From Martinezella miluonensis (GTDB lineage: Bacteria; Pseudomonadota; Alphaproteobacteria; Rhizobiales; Rhizobiaceae), in NCBI RefSeq assembly GCF_900094545.1, contig NZ_FMAH01000046.1, forward strand, positions 1 to 48,417: 48,417 nucleotides of DNA, written 5' to 3'. This document shows positions 23,746 to 32,686 of the stretch, piece by piece. The position numbers were made by a program, and so were the translations under genes. Numbering within the stretch: the first letter of the stretch is position 1; each line of letters begins with the position of its first letter. The notes under the pieces were generated by a model that was not told where the DNA came from, searched no databases, and was given only the letters and a program-made list of their open reading frames with translations.

Positions 23746-25278
23746 ATGAAGGAAATCCTTTTGGAACTGGAGCGTCGTCGTGAAGTCGCAAGACTTGGCG
23801 GCGGGCAGGCGCGGATCGATGCGCAGCATGCGCGCGGCAAGCTGACGGCCCGAGAGCGCATCGACATCTTCCTGGACGAAGGTTCCTTTGAGGAATTCGA
23901 CATGTTCGTCGAGCACCGTTCGACCGATTTCGGCATGGAAAAGAGCAAGATCGCCGGTGATGGCGTCGTGACCGGCTGGGGCACCGTCAACGGACGTACC
24001 GTTTTCATTTTTGCCAAGGATTTCACAGTCTTCGGTGGCTCTCTTTCAGAAGCACATGCGGAGAAGATCACCAAGGTTCAGGATATGGCGCTGAAAAACC
24101 GGGCGCCGATCATCGGGATCTATGATGCCGGCGGCGCCCGCATTCAGGAAGGTGTGGCCGCACTCGGCGGCTATGCCGAGGTGTTCCAGCGCAACGTGCT
24201 GGCCTCCGGCGTCATTCCGCAGATTTCCGTCATCATGGGGCCCTGTGCGGGCGGCGACGTCTATTCGCCCGCGATGACCGATTTCATCTTCATGGTCCGC
24301 GATACCTCCTACATGTTCGTGACCGGGCCGGATGTGGTGAAGACGGTCACCAATGAGACCGTGACCTCCGAGCAGCTCGGCGGCGCTTCGGTGCATACGA
24401 CGAAATCTTCCATTGCCGACGCTGCCTACGACAATGATATCGATACGCTGCTGCAAGTGCGCCGCCTCATCGATTTCCTGCCGCAGTCGAATACGGCGGC
24501 TCTGCCCGAGATCGAGTGCTATCAATCCGTCACCGAGCCGGATAGCTCGCTCGATACGCTGATCCCGGCTAACGCCAACAAGCCCTACGACATCAAGGAA
24601 CTGATCCTGAAGGTGGCGGACGAGGGCGACTTCTTCGAGATCCAGGAAAGCTTCGCCAAGAATATAGTCTGTGGTTTCGGCCGCATCGAGGGAGCCACGG
24701 TCGGCTTCGTCGCCAATCAGCCGATGGTGCTGGCAGGCGTGCTTGACAGCGATGCGTCGCGGAAAGCCGCGCGCTTCGTGCGCTTCTGCGATTGCTTCAA
24801 TATCCCGATCGTCACCTTCGTCGATGTACCTGGCTTCCTGCCGGGGACGGCGCAGGAATATGGCGGCTTGATCAAGCACGGTGCGAAATTGCTTTTCGCC
24901 TATGCCGAGGCGACCGTGCCGAAACTGACCGTCATCACCCGCAAGGCTTTCGGCGGCGCTTATGACGTTATGGCCTCGAAGCACCTGCGCGGAGACCTTA
25001 ATTATGCTTGGCCGACGGCGCAGATTGCCGTCATGGGCGCCAAGGGCGCGGTCGAGATCATCTTCCGCAAGGACATTGCCGAGCCGGAGAAGATCGCAGC
25101 GCATACCAAGATGTATGAGGATCGCTTCCTGTCGCCGTTCGTTGCGGCCGAGCGCGGTTATATCGACGAAGTGATCATGCCACGCTCGACCCGGCGGCGC
25201 CTCGCGCAGGGGCTCCGGATGCTGCGCAACAAGGATCTGACCAACCCTTGGAAAAAACACGACAACATCCCTCTGTAA
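23746..25278 (+). CDS. pccB: Propionyl-CoA carboxylase beta subunit (carboxyltransferase)
   Basis: Carboxyltransferase half of propionyl-CoA carboxylase, which makes methylmalonyl-CoA. 510 residues, the usual length. GGSLSEAHAEKI, GIYDAGGARIQEG and SVIMGPCAGGDVYSPAM shape the CoA and biotin sites; the C-terminal half has FVDVPGFLPGTAQEYGG and KAFGGAYDVM. The partner alpha subunit lies 4.2 kb away on the opposite strand, where the two are usually adjacent. A stem GTAATCTGTG/CACGGATTAC overlaps the stop codon (25275-25303). Confidence 0.95.
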   Translation: MKEILLELERRREVARLGGGQARIDAQHARGKLTARERIDIFLDEGSFEEFDMFVEHRSTDFGMEKSKIAGDGVVTGWGTVNGRTVFIFAKDFTVFGGSLSEAHAEKITKVQDMALKNRAPIIGIYDAGGARIQEGVAALGGYAEVFQRNVLASGVIPQISVIMGPCAGGDVYSPAMTDFIFMVRDTSYMFVTGPDVVKTVTNETVTSEQLGGASVHTTKSSIADAAYDNDIDTLLQVRRLIDFLPQSNTAALPEIECYQSVTEPDSSLDTLIPANANKPYDIKELILKVADEGDFFEIQESFAKNIVCGFGRIEGATVGFVANQPMVLAGVLDSDASRKAARFVRFCDCFNIPIVTFVDVPGFLPGTAQEYGGLIKHGAKLLFAYAEATVPKLTVITRKAFGGAYDVMASKHLRGDLNYAWPTAQIAVMGAKGAVEIIFRKDIAEPEKIAAHTKMYEDRFLSPFVAAERGYIDEVIMPRSTRRRLAQGLRMLRNKDLTNPWKKHDNIPL

Positions 25279-25401
25279 TCTGTGACAACAAGCCACGGAT
25301 TACACACGGAAAATTGATTGGACGTCAGAATCCTTGTTTTCCCGTTCAAGGCAGGCCGCTCTATTGCTTCCTGCAGGGGGAATCGAAACTGGAGTTCAAA
25401 A

Positions 25402-25794
25402 ATGGCGCTTTCCGAACGGCTGAATCAATATCAGCCCTATGCTCTTACTGTACTGCGTATCGTTATTGGCCTGTTGTTCATCGAACACGGCACGCAGAAG
25501 CTTTTCGGCTTTCCGGCCGGCGGTCACTTCACCGGCTCTCTGCCGCCCTTGATGCTGTTTCAGGGTGTTCTTGAAGCATTCGGCGGTCTGGCAATCGTTT
25601 TGGGTCTGTTTACACGCCCCGTAGCCTTCATTCTTTGCGGCAACATGGCGGTCGCATATTTCATGGCGCACATGCCGCAGAATTTCTTCCCGGTGAACAA
25701 CCAGGGCGATGCGGCCATTCTGTATTGCTTCGCTTTCCTGTTCCTGATCTTCGCGGGTCCGGGTCTTCTGGCGATCGACGGCCGCAAGAAGTAA
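25402..25794 (+). CDS. DoxX-family membrane protein, first of a tandem pair
   Basis: 130 residues with four membrane segments and the DoxX signature LRIVIGLLFIEHGTQKLFGFP near the N-terminus; the NNQGDAAILYCFAF block and KK tail follow. ATG at 25402 follows CTGGAG. The DoxX family is linked to respiratory and oxidative-stress functions, but its biochemistry is poorly defined. The next gene is a close paralogue, so this is a local duplication. Confidence 0.85.
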   Translation: MALSERLNQYQPYALTVLRIVIGLLFIEHGTQKLFGFPAGGHFTGSLPPLMLFQGVLEAFGGLAIVLGLFTRPVAFILCGNMAVAYFMAHMPQNFFPVNNQGDAAILYCFAFLFLIFAGPGLLAIDGRKK

Positions 25795-25805
25795 GTCATA
25801 TCGAA

Positions 25806-25833
25806 ACCGGGCCTGATGATCTTCAGGCCCGGT
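25806..25833 (+). terminator. Hairpin between the two DoxX genes
   Basis: ACCGGGCCTGA and TCAGGCCCGGT form a perfect 11-bp stem around a 6-nt loop, 11 bp after the first stop. The following GAATAATTTCG is only weakly T-rich, so it may be a leaky terminator. Confidence 0.6.
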
Positions 25834-25932
25834 GAATAATTTCGTCTCCCGCGTGTTGATTCTGTATCGACGAAACGGGAGAGTCTTTTCGACAGTATCC
25901 CGTTCGCATTCCAAGTTCGCACGGAGATCTTC

Positions 25933-26319
25933 ATGTCACTTGCCGAGCGCTTATCGCCTTACCAGCCCGCAGCACTCGCAATTTTGCGAATAGTGACTTC
26001 CGTGTTGTTCATCGAACATGGCACGCAAAAGCTCTTCGGCTTTCCGCCAGCGCCTTTCGAGGTCACGACGTTGTTCTTCGTCGCGGGCATAATTGAGCTT
26101 GTCGGCGGCATTCTCATTCTGTTCGGGCTCTTCACCCGGCCCGCCGCCTTTCTCCTCAGCGGCGAAATGGCGATTGCCTATTTCATGGTGCACACGCAGA
26201 TCGACTTCTTCCCGGCCAATAACCAGGGCGACGGTCCGATAATGTTCTGCTTCGTCTTTTTGTTTATGGTATTTGCCGGCCCAGGGGCGTGGGCACTGGA
26301 CAATCGCCAGAGCCCTTGA
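25933..26319 (+). CDS. DoxX-family membrane protein, second of a tandem pair
   Basis: 128 residues; aligns end to end with the preceding gene (MSLAERLSPYQP against MALSERLNQYQP, then IEHGTQKLFGFP and FTRPAAFLLSGEMAIAYFM). The copies have diverged in the second membrane segment and the tail, so the duplication is not recent. ATG at 25933 with GGAG about 9 bp upstream. Probably an independent unit after the hairpin at 25806. Confidence 0.85.
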   Translation: MSLAERLSPYQPAALAILRIVTSVLFIEHGTQKLFGFPPAPFEVTTLFFVAGIIELVGGILILFGLFTRPAAFLLSGEMAIAYFMVHTQIDFFPANNQGDGPIMFCFVFLFMVFAGPGAWALDNRQSP

Positions 26320-26331
26320 CTGTGAGGTCCG

Positions 26332-26646
26332 TCAGGCGGCGAGCTTGAGGCCGGCGATGCCTGCCACGATCAGGCTTATGCAGAGCAGCCGAACGAAGGT
26401 TGCGGGATCGCCGAGCAACCAAATCCCGAGCAGAACGGTGCCGACCGTGCCGATACCGGTCCAGACCGCATAGGCGGTGCCCATCGGCAGCGTTTTTACC
26501 GCGAGACCTAGCAGCACGACGCTGATCACCATAGAAATGACCGTGAGAGCCGTCGGCATCGGCCGTGTGAAGCCGTCAGTATATTTCAGGCCGACTGCCC
26601 AGCCGATTTCAAACAAGCCTGCAAGGAAAAGCAGGAACCAAGCCAT
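26332..26646 (-). CDS. sugE: SMR-family guanidinium exporter (Gdx/SugE type)
   Basis: 104 residues with four membrane helices and the SMR landmark Glu in FLAGLFEIGWAVGLKY (about residues 7-22). The SugE/Gdx branch, with W-A-V-G-L-K-Y, exports guanidinium rather than bulky cations. The start at 26646 (GGAG 7 bp upstream) is preferred over one four codons earlier. Two ACGR-loop hairpins in the leader identify a guanidine-II riboswitch, which supports guanidinium as substrate. It converges with the DoxX gene. Confidence 0.9.
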   Translation of the reverse strand: MAWFLLFLAGLFEIGWAVGLKYTDGFTRPMPTALTVISMVISVVLLGLAVKTLPMGTAYAVWTGIGTVGTVLLGIWLLGDPATFVRLLCISLIVAGIAGLKLAA

Positions 26647-26667
26647 GTTACGCTCCATTGTTAAGAG

Positions 26668-26728
26668 CGAGGCCGTCCCCGCGATGTCTACGGCCGGCTA
26701 TAAGTACCGGCCGCCGCAGTCGTCTGCG
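26668..26728 (-). promoter_or_regulatory. Guanidine-II (mini-ykkC) riboswitch controlling the SMR exporter
   Basis: On the minus strand two short hairpins each present the ACGR tetraloop that defines this class: CGCAG-ACGA-CTGCG (26728-26715) and CGGGG-ACGG-CCTCG (26681-26668), with one G-U pair in the second. The 33-nt linker holds a third stem (GGCCGG/CCGGCC). The second hairpin ends 11 nt before the GGAG of the gene, in position to control ribosome access. Found by eye; no covariance model was run. Confidence 0.85.
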
Positions 26729-26783
26729 CGTTTTCTATATGCCTTTACCGCAGGCACATTTCAAGGCGGCGGTCATGCCACCT

Positions 26784-27620
26784 TTACTTTCCCAGCCGTT
26801 CGGCATGCCACTTCAGGTGATCGTCCATGAAGGTGGAGATAAAGTAGTAGGAGTGGTCGTAGCGCTCATGCATGCGCAGCGTCAGACCGATGCCGGTGCC
26901 TTTGATCGCCTCTTCGAACAGCCATGGGCGTAGACCGTTTTCGAGGAAACTGTCGGCCTTGCCCTGGTCGATCAGGAATTCGGGGAAGCGGGCGCCATCC
27001 TCGACGAGCGAGCAGGCGTCATATCGTCTCCAAGCGGCCTTGTTGCTGCCGAGATACTTTTCGAAGGCGGGTGCGGACCAATCGGCCGTCGACGGCTGGA
27101 CAATGGGTGCGAAGGCGGAGCAGCTCTTGAAGCGATCGGGGTTCTTCAGCGCGATCGTCATGGCGCCGTGGCCGCCCATGGAATGGCCGAAGATACCTTG
27201 CCGGCTCATATCGACGCGGAATTGCTTTGCGACGAGTGCGGGCAGCTCCTCCGTGATGTAGGTATACATCCGATAGTTTTCGGCCCAGGGCGCCTCGGCA
27301 GCATCGAGATAGAAGCCGGCGCCTTTGCCCATCTGCCAATTGGTCAGCTCGTCGGGCACGTCGTTGCCGCGCGGACTGGTGTCCGGGCAGATGATGATCA
27401 GGCCGAGCTCGGCGGCCATGCGGCGATACTCGCCCTTTTCCATGACATTGGCGTGAGTGCAGGTGAGGCCGGAAAGATACCAGAGGACCGGCCGAGGCTC
27501 TGTGATCGCCTGCGGCGGCACAAAGACTGCAAAGGTCATCTCGCCTTTGCAAGCTTCGGATTCATGCGAAAAGACACCCTGCATGCCGCCGAAGGCGGTG
27601 TTCTGGGAAATGATGTTCAC
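26784..27620 (-). CDS. fghA: S-formylglutathione hydrolase
   Basis: Hydrolyses S-formylglutathione to formate and glutathione, the last step of glutathione-dependent formaldehyde oxidation. 278 residues with the esterase-D-like signature FGHSMGGHGA (nucleophile Ser), the CPDTSPRG block, and a C-terminal ERYDHSYYFISTFM histidine. GTG start at 27620 with GGAG 7 bp upstream; its first codons overlap the stop of the YaiI gene. The upstream enzyme, AdhI, lies just beyond that gene. Confidence 0.94.
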   Translation of the reverse strand: MNIISQNTAFGGMQGVFSHESEACKGEMTFAVFVPPQAITEPRPVLWYLSGLTCTHANVMEKGEYRRMAAELGLIIICPDTSPRGNDVPDELTNWQMGKGAGFYLDAAEAPWAENYRMYTYITEELPALVAKQFRVDMSRQGIFGHSMGGHGAMTIALKNPDRFKSCSAFAPIVQPSTADWSAPAFEKYLGSNKAAWRRYDACSLVEDGARFPEFLIDQGKADSFLENGLRPWLFEEAIKGTGIGLTLRMHERYDHSYYFISTFMDDHLKWHAERLGK

Positions 27621-28081
27621 GGCTGGTCTCCAGGCGTTTGATGGGCTTTTGCCCACCGGCAAAGCCGGTCGAAGGTTTCGAGGAAGGCGGAGCGGTCACG
27701 CGGCGAGAAGGCGGCATTGTACCCCTTGCTTTCACCGGTTTCGCGAAGATGTGCGCCGAGATCGCGCATGGCTGTGGCCATGCCGATATTCGTCTTGTCG
27801 AAGATGCGGCCAGTTGGGCCCGTCACGAATGCTCTGGCTGCAACGCAGCGCCCAGCGAGCGGCACGTCGGCAGTAACGACGATATCACCGGCAACCGCAT
27901 GTTCGGCGATCCAGTTGTCGGCAGCATCGAAGGCGTTGGAGACGATGACGTTGTGCACCATCGGATCCCGCGATGGCCGCAGCCCCGAGTTGGCGACGAA
28001 GGTGACCTCGATGCCGTGGCGTTCGGCAACTTTCAGGATCTCCGGTTTGACCGGGCAGGCATCGGCATCGACATAAATCAT
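27617..28081 (-). CDS. YaiI/YqxD family protein (DUF188)
   Basis: 154 residues of the DUF188 family, a PIN-like fold of unknown function: MIYVDADACPVKPEI at the start, ADVPLAGRCVAARAFV and GPTGRIFDKTNIGMAT. Conserved Asp residues in VDADACP suggest metal binding. The ATG at 28081 is preferred over a TTG three codons upstream. Its stop overlaps the fghA start by 4 bp (GTGA), so it is translationally linked to formaldehyde detoxification, though a direct role there is unproven. Confidence 0.88.
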   Translation of the reverse strand: MIYVDADACPVKPEILKVAERHGIEVTFVANSGLRPSRDPMVHNVIVSNAFDAADNWIAEHAVAGDIVVTADVPLAGRCVAARAFVTGPTGRIFDKTNIGMATAMRDLGAHLRETGESKGYNAAFSPRDRSAFLETFDRLCRWAKAHQTPGDQP

Positions 28082-28101
28082 GAAACTCAATCTTTTCAGC
28101 T

Positions 28102-28132
28102 ATATGCGGCGCATTTCTCAAGCGCCGCATAT
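28102..28132 (-). other. Hairpin between adhI and the YaiI gene
   Basis: ATATGCGGCGC (28102-28112) and GCGCCGCATAT (28122-28132) form a perfect 11-bp stem with a 9-nt loop in the 75-bp spacer. On the minus strand it lacks a clear T-run, so it may be a partial terminator or an RNA processing hairpin that sets the ratio of adhI to downstream messages. Confidence 0.5.
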
Positions 28133-28156
28133 ATTTCTTTCCTGTGGCTTGGAGCG

Positions 28157-29284
28157 TCAGTAGATGACGACGCCCCTGACACTCTTTCCGGAATGCATGA
28201 GCTCGAAGCCCTTGTTGATGTCTTCGAGCGGCATGGTGTGGGTGATCATCGGATCGATCTGGATCTTGCCTTCCATGTACCAGTCGACGATCTTCGGCAC
28301 ATCGGTGCGGCCGCGCGCGCCGCCGAAGGCCGTCCCCATCCACGAGCGGCCCGTCACCAGCTGGAACGGTCGCGTCGAGATCTCCTGGCCGGCGCCGGCA
28401 ACGCCGATGACCACCGACTTGCCCCAGCCGCGATGCGAGGCTTCCAGCGCCTGGCGCATCACCTTGGTGTTGCCGGTGCAGTCGAAGGTATAATCGGCGC
28501 CGCCGATCTGGTCGGCACCGCGCTTCGTCATGTTGACGAGATAGGGAACGATGTCGTCGCCAACCTCCTTCGGATTGACGAAATGCGTCATGCCGAAGCG
28601 CTCGCCCCATTCCTTCTTGTCGTTGTTGAGATCGACGCCGATGATCATGTCGGCGCCGGCAAGCCGCAGACCCTGGATGACGGTGAGGCCGATGCCGCCG
28701 AGACCGAAGACGATCGCCGTTGCCCCCATCTCCACCTTGGCGGTGTTGATGACCGCACCGATGCCGGTGGTGACGCCGCAGCCGATATAGCAGATCTTGT
28801 CGAAAGGAGCGTCCGGATTGACCTTGGCAACGGCAATCTCCGGCAGCACGGTGTAATTGGCGAAGGTCGAGCAGCCCATATAGTGATGGATCTTGTCCTT
28901 GCCGATCGAGAAGCGCGAGGTGCCGTCCGGCATCAGGCCCTGACCCTGGGTCGAGCGGATCGCCGTGCACAGATTGGTCTTGCGGCTGAGGCACGACGGG
29001 CATTCGCGGCATTCGGGCGTATAGAGCGGGATGACGTGATCGCCCTTCTTCACCGACGTCACCCCCGGTCCGACATCGACGACGATACCCGCACCCTCAT
29101 GGCCGAGGATGGCCGGGAACAGGCCTTCGGGGTCGGCCCCCGACAGGGTGAAATCGTCGGTATGGCAGATGCCGGTCGCCTTGACCTCGATCAGCACTTC
29201 GCCGGCTCTCGGTCCCTCAAGCTGAACCATCATCACCTCAAGCGGCTTGCCGGCCCGCATCGCTACGGCTGCTCTTACGTCCAT
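28157..29284 (-). CDS. adhI: S-(hydroxymethyl)glutathione dehydrogenase (class III alcohol dehydrogenase)
   Basis: Oxidises the formaldehyde-glutathione adduct with NAD+, and in this class can also reduce S-nitrosoglutathione. 375 residues: catalytic Zn ligands in ATGICHTDDF and GHEGAG, structural Zn cysteines in ECRECPSCLSRKTNLC, and the Rossmann GLGGIGL. ATG at 29284 follows AGGAAGGGA. Followed by YaiI and fghA on the same strand, giving the whole formaldehyde-to-formate route. Confidence 0.95.
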   Translation of the reverse strand: MDVRAAVAMRAGKPLEVMMVQLEGPRAGEVLIEVKATGICHTDDFTLSGADPEGLFPAILGHEGAGIVVDVGPGVTSVKKGDHVIPLYTPECRECPSCLSRKTNLCTAIRSTQGQGLMPDGTSRFSIGKDKIHHYMGCSTFANYTVLPEIAVAKVNPDAPFDKICYIGCGVTTGIGAVINTAKVEMGATAIVFGLGGIGLTVIQGLRLAGADMIIGVDLNNDKKEWGERFGMTHFVNPKEVGDDIVPYLVNMTKRGADQIGGADYTFDCTGNTKVMRQALEASHRGWGKSVVIGVAGAGQEISTRPFQLVTGRSWMGTAFGGARGRTDVPKIVDWYMEGKIQIDPMITHTMPLEDINKGFELMHSGKSVRGVVIY

Positions 29285-29400
29285 GGTTTCATCCCTTCCT
29301 GCTATGATTTGGTTCGTGCGACATTGCCATGGGCGCGCGTTGCGGCTCAAGCCAAAATCAGACACTCAGCGTCGCAATCGTCGGGTTTCACCCGAACAGG

Positions 29401-29427
29401 CGCTGCGCACTTTTCCGGAAATGCTCG
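29401..29427. repeat. Possible fragment of the rhizobial intergenic repeat
   Basis: CGCTGCGCACTTTTCCGGAA followed by ATGCTCG resembles the distal arm of the repeat at 35127-35228. It lies between adhI and pccA, next to the pccA stop. Low confidence. Confidence 0.35.
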
Positions 29428-29443
29428 GCCGCCTGTATTTTAA

Positions 29444-31453
29444 TCAGGCAAATTCCATGATCACGGCATCGACGGCGAGGCTTTCACCGGGTTTCGCATT
29501 GATCTTGCCAACGATAAGATCGCGTTCGGCGCGCAGGACATTCTCCATCTTCATCGCCTCGACGATGGCCAGCGTCTCGCCTGCCTTGACCTCCTGGCCC
29601 TCGGCGACGGCGATCGACACGACGAGGCCGGGCATAGGGCAGAGCAGCAGCTTCGACGTGTCGGGCGGCAATTTGATCGGCATGAGCTTGTCGAGCTCCG
29701 CCTGGCGTGGCGTGAACACCTTGGCCCTGACGGAGAGCCCTTGCCAATCGATGCGCAGGCCGTTCAACACCGTGCGGATCTGGGCCGTCAGCTTGCGGGC
29801 GCCCACGGCGCCGACCCAGACGGCATCGCCGGGACGCCAGTCGGTTGCGACAGTCACGGTCTTGCCGCCTATCTGCATGTCCATCTCGAAAGGAATGGTC
29901 ACCACGCCCTCGAGCAGCGTCACGGGCAGATAATCCGTGCCGAGCTTGACGATCCAGCTTTCCCGTAGCGGCCCGGCTGCGGGACGCAATCGGTCACCAT
30001 AGCGCTCGCGGCGATTGGCTTCGGCCAGGCTGCATGAAAGGGCGACTGCAGCGAGCAGGGCAGTCTGTTCCTCATCCGGCGTGACGGGCGCAAAGCCTTC
30101 CGGATATTCCTCGGCGATGAAGCCGGTGGAGAGACGGCCTTCGCGCCAACGCGAATGCTTCATCAGCGCGGAGAGGAACGGCATGTTGTGCTCGATGCCG
30201 TCAACGACAAAGCCATCCAAGGCTTCCCCCATCGCTTCGATCGCTGCCAACCGGTTCGGTGCCCAGGTGCAGAGTTTGGCGATCATAGGATCGTAATACA
30301 TCGAGATCTCGGCGCCTTCGAAGACTCCGGTGTCATTGCGGACGACCGATTTTTCCGTCTTGCCTTCGCGCGGCGGACGATAGCGCGTCAGACGGCCGAT
30401 CGAGGGCAGGAAGTTGCGGTAGGGGTCTTCCGCATAGAGACGGCTTTCGATTGCCCAGCCATTGAGCATGACATCCGCCTGCTTGAACGGCAGCTTTTCG
30501 CCAGCGGCGACGCGGATCATCTGCTCGACGAGATCGATGCCGGTGACGAGCTCCGTCACCGGATGCTCGACCTGCAGGCGGGTGTTCATTTCGAGGAAAT
30601 AGAAATTCCTGTCGCGATCGACGATGAATTCGACCGTGCCGGCGCTTTGGTAATCCACGGCTTTCGCCAGCGCCACCGACTGCTCGCCCATGGCCTTGCG
30701 CGTCGCTTCATCGAGGAAGGGCGAGGGCGCCTCTTCCACGACCTTCTGGTTCCGCCGCTGAATGGAGCATTCGCGCTCGCCGAGATAGACGACGTTGCCA
30801 TGCGCATCGGCCAGCACCTGGATTTCGATATGCCTGGGGTCGACGACGAATTTCTCGATGAAAGCGCGGTCGTCACCGAAGGAGCTTTTCGCTTCCGAGC
30901 GGGCACGCTCGAATCCGTCGCGCACCTCGTCCTTGCTCCAGACGATACGCATACCCTTGCCGCCGCCGCCCGCAGACGCCTTGATCATGACGGGATAACC
31001 GATCTCGCCCGCGATCCTTTCGGCGTGATCGGCGTCATCGATGATGCCGAGGTAGCCGGGAACCGTGGAAACCTTGGCGGCATTGGCGAACTTCTTCGAT
31101 TCGATCTTGTCGCCCATGGCTTCGATCGCCTTCGGCTTCGGGCCGATGAAGACGATACCTTCCTTCTCCAGCGCGGCGCAGAAGGAGGCGCGCTCGGAGA
31201 GGAAGCCATAGCCCGGATGAACCGCTTCCGCGCCCGTCTGCTTGCAGGCGGCGATGATCTTGTCGACGACGAGATAGCTCTCAGCAGCAGGAGCCGGGCC
31301 GATATGCACGGCCTCGTCGGCCATTTCGACGTGCAATGCATCCCGATCGGCATCGGAATAGACGGCGACCGTCAGGATACCCATCCGGCGCGCGGTCTTG
31401 ATCACGCGGCAGGCGATCTCGCCGCGATTGGCGATCAGGATTTTCTTGAACAT
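29444..31453 (-). CDS. pccA: Propionyl/acyl-CoA carboxylase alpha subunit (biotin carboxylase plus biotin carrier)
   Basis: Carboxylates biotin with ATP and bicarbonate and carries it to the beta subunit. 669 residues: biotin carboxylase domain (MFKKILIANRGEIACRV; ASAGGGGKGMRIV ATP loop), a linking domain, and a carrier domain with the biotin lysine in VEAMKMENV (Lys635). ATG at 31453 with GGAG close upstream. PccB on the opposite strand is the likely partner, based on family and proximity. Confidence 0.94.
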   Translation of the reverse strand: MFKKILIANRGEIACRVIKTARRMGILTVAVYSDADRDALHVEMADEAVHIGPAPAAESYLVVDKIIAACKQTGAEAVHPGYGFLSERASFCAALEKEGIVFIGPKPKAIEAMGDKIESKKFANAAKVSTVPGYLGIIDDADHAERIAGEIGYPVMIKASAGGGGKGMRIVWSKDEVRDGFERARSEAKSSFGDDRAFIEKFVVDPRHIEIQVLADAHGNVVYLGERECSIQRRNQKVVEEAPSPFLDEATRKAMGEQSVALAKAVDYQSAGTVEFIVDRDRNFYFLEMNTRLQVEHPVTELVTGIDLVEQMIRVAAGEKLPFKQADVMLNGWAIESRLYAEDPYRNFLPSIGRLTRYRPPREGKTEKSVVRNDTGVFEGAEISMYYDPMIAKLCTWAPNRLAAIEAMGEALDGFVVDGIEHNMPFLSALMKHSRWREGRLSTGFIAEEYPEGFAPVTPDEEQTALLAAVALSCSLAEANRRERYGDRLRPAAGPLRESWIVKLGTDYLPVTLLEGVVTIPFEMDMQIGGKTVTVATDWRPGDAVWVGAVGARKLTAQIRTVLNGLRIDWQGLSVRAKVFTPRQAELDKLMPIKLPPDTSKLLLCPMPGLVVSIAVAEGQEVKAGETLAIVEAMKMENVLRAERDLIVGKINAKPGESLAVDAVIMEFA

Positions 31454-31534
31454 GCAATCTCCGCCCAAATACCCTATTCAGTCAGTGTTTTAGCCACAAA
31501 TTGCGCTGTCGGTCCATGCGCAAGATGTCTGCGC

Positions 31535-32470
31535 TTACGCCGTTTTCCGCAATCTTGACTGAACGCGCTCCCGCCAGATGATGAAGAGGCCGGAGCTGAC
31601 GATGATGGCGATGCCGATCCATTTGGAAAGATTGGGAAAATCGCCGAAGATCGCATAGCCGAGAACGGTGGCGGAAATGATCTCGAAATATTGGAACGGG
31701 GCAAGCAGCGAGAGCGGCGCCAGGCGGAAGGCTCTGACGACAAGCATATGCGCGTAGCCCGATATCGAGCCCAGAATCAGCAAAAGGACGAGCCCGAGCA
31801 TAGAGGCGGGCAGGGAAGGCTCGAAATCCGCGATGCCTGCGGATGCTCCCGCCAAAACGGTAATCGACATGAACAGTGTGCCGCCTACGCCGGCCATCAC
31901 CTGCATTGTCATCGGCGAATCCGCCTCGCCGACGGCGCGGTTCATGAACAGATAGAGTGCAAAGAGGAAGGCGCAGGCAACGGGCAGCAGCGCCTTTAGC
32001 CCGAAAATCTCGAAACTCGGCTGGATGACGATCATTGCGCCGACGAAGCCGATGACGATCGCCAGCCAGCGCCTCCAGCCGACCTTGTCGCCGAGAAACA
32101 GGGCTGAAAGTGCCGTCAGCATGAATGGCTCGACGAAATAGATCGCGAAGACATCGGCGAGGGGCATGTATTTGACCGCTGCGAAGAAGAGCAGACTGGC
32201 GGCACCATGCAGCGCGCCGCGCAGCAGGTTCATCCAGGGACGTTTTGCGGAAAATGCCGCACGACCCGAGACGGTCGCCAGCAGCGGCAGCATGCAGACG
32301 AGCTGAAAGAAGAAGCGATAGAACGTCACCTGGCCGGGCGACATGCCTTCGAAGCTCGCCATGTATTTGGCGATGGCATCCATCGTCGGCAGCAGGATCA
32401 TGGCGCTTGCCATGATCGTCATGCCTCTGAGCGGATTCTGCTGTGTGGAAACGGCGGAAGATACGGACAT
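31535..32470 (-). CDS. EamA (DMT) family inner-membrane transporter
   Basis: 311 residues with ten predicted membrane helices in two EamA halves; the first half includes LRGALHGAASLLFFAAVKYMPLADVFAIYF, the second RAFRLAPLSLLAPFQYFEI. The family exports metabolites or amino acids; the substrate is not evident. It lies 81 bp upstream of pccA on the same strand, so the two may share a transcript. Confidence 0.88.
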   Translation of the reverse strand: MSVSSAVSTQQNPLRGMTIMASAMILLPTMDAIAKYMASFEGMSPGQVTFYRFFFQLVCMLPLLATVSGRAAFSAKRPWMNLLRGALHGAASLLFFAAVKYMPLADVFAIYFVEPFMLTALSALFLGDKVGWRRWLAIVIGFVGAMIVIQPSFEIFGLKALLPVACAFLFALYLFMNRAVGEADSPMTMQVMAGVGGTLFMSITVLAGASAGIADFEPSLPASMLGLVLLLILGSISGYAHMLVVRAFRLAPLSLLAPFQYFEIISATVLGYAIFGDFPNLSKWIGIAIIVSSGLFIIWRERVQSRLRKTA

Positions 32471-32686
32471 GAAGAGACATCAAACACAGGAGCAGCATGC
32501 AATCAAGAAGCGATCGGATGCGCCACCAAAAGCCGCGGGCTGACGGTGCAAGATGTCGCACTTTTCCATTTGGGACAGATCGTGGTGGCGAGATGACGCC
32601 CCTAGACCTATCTCTACTTTCGGAAACGGCTAAAACATACATGCGCCGCATAAATTGCCGGCGCAGCCAAGAAAAGGATCGCACCG

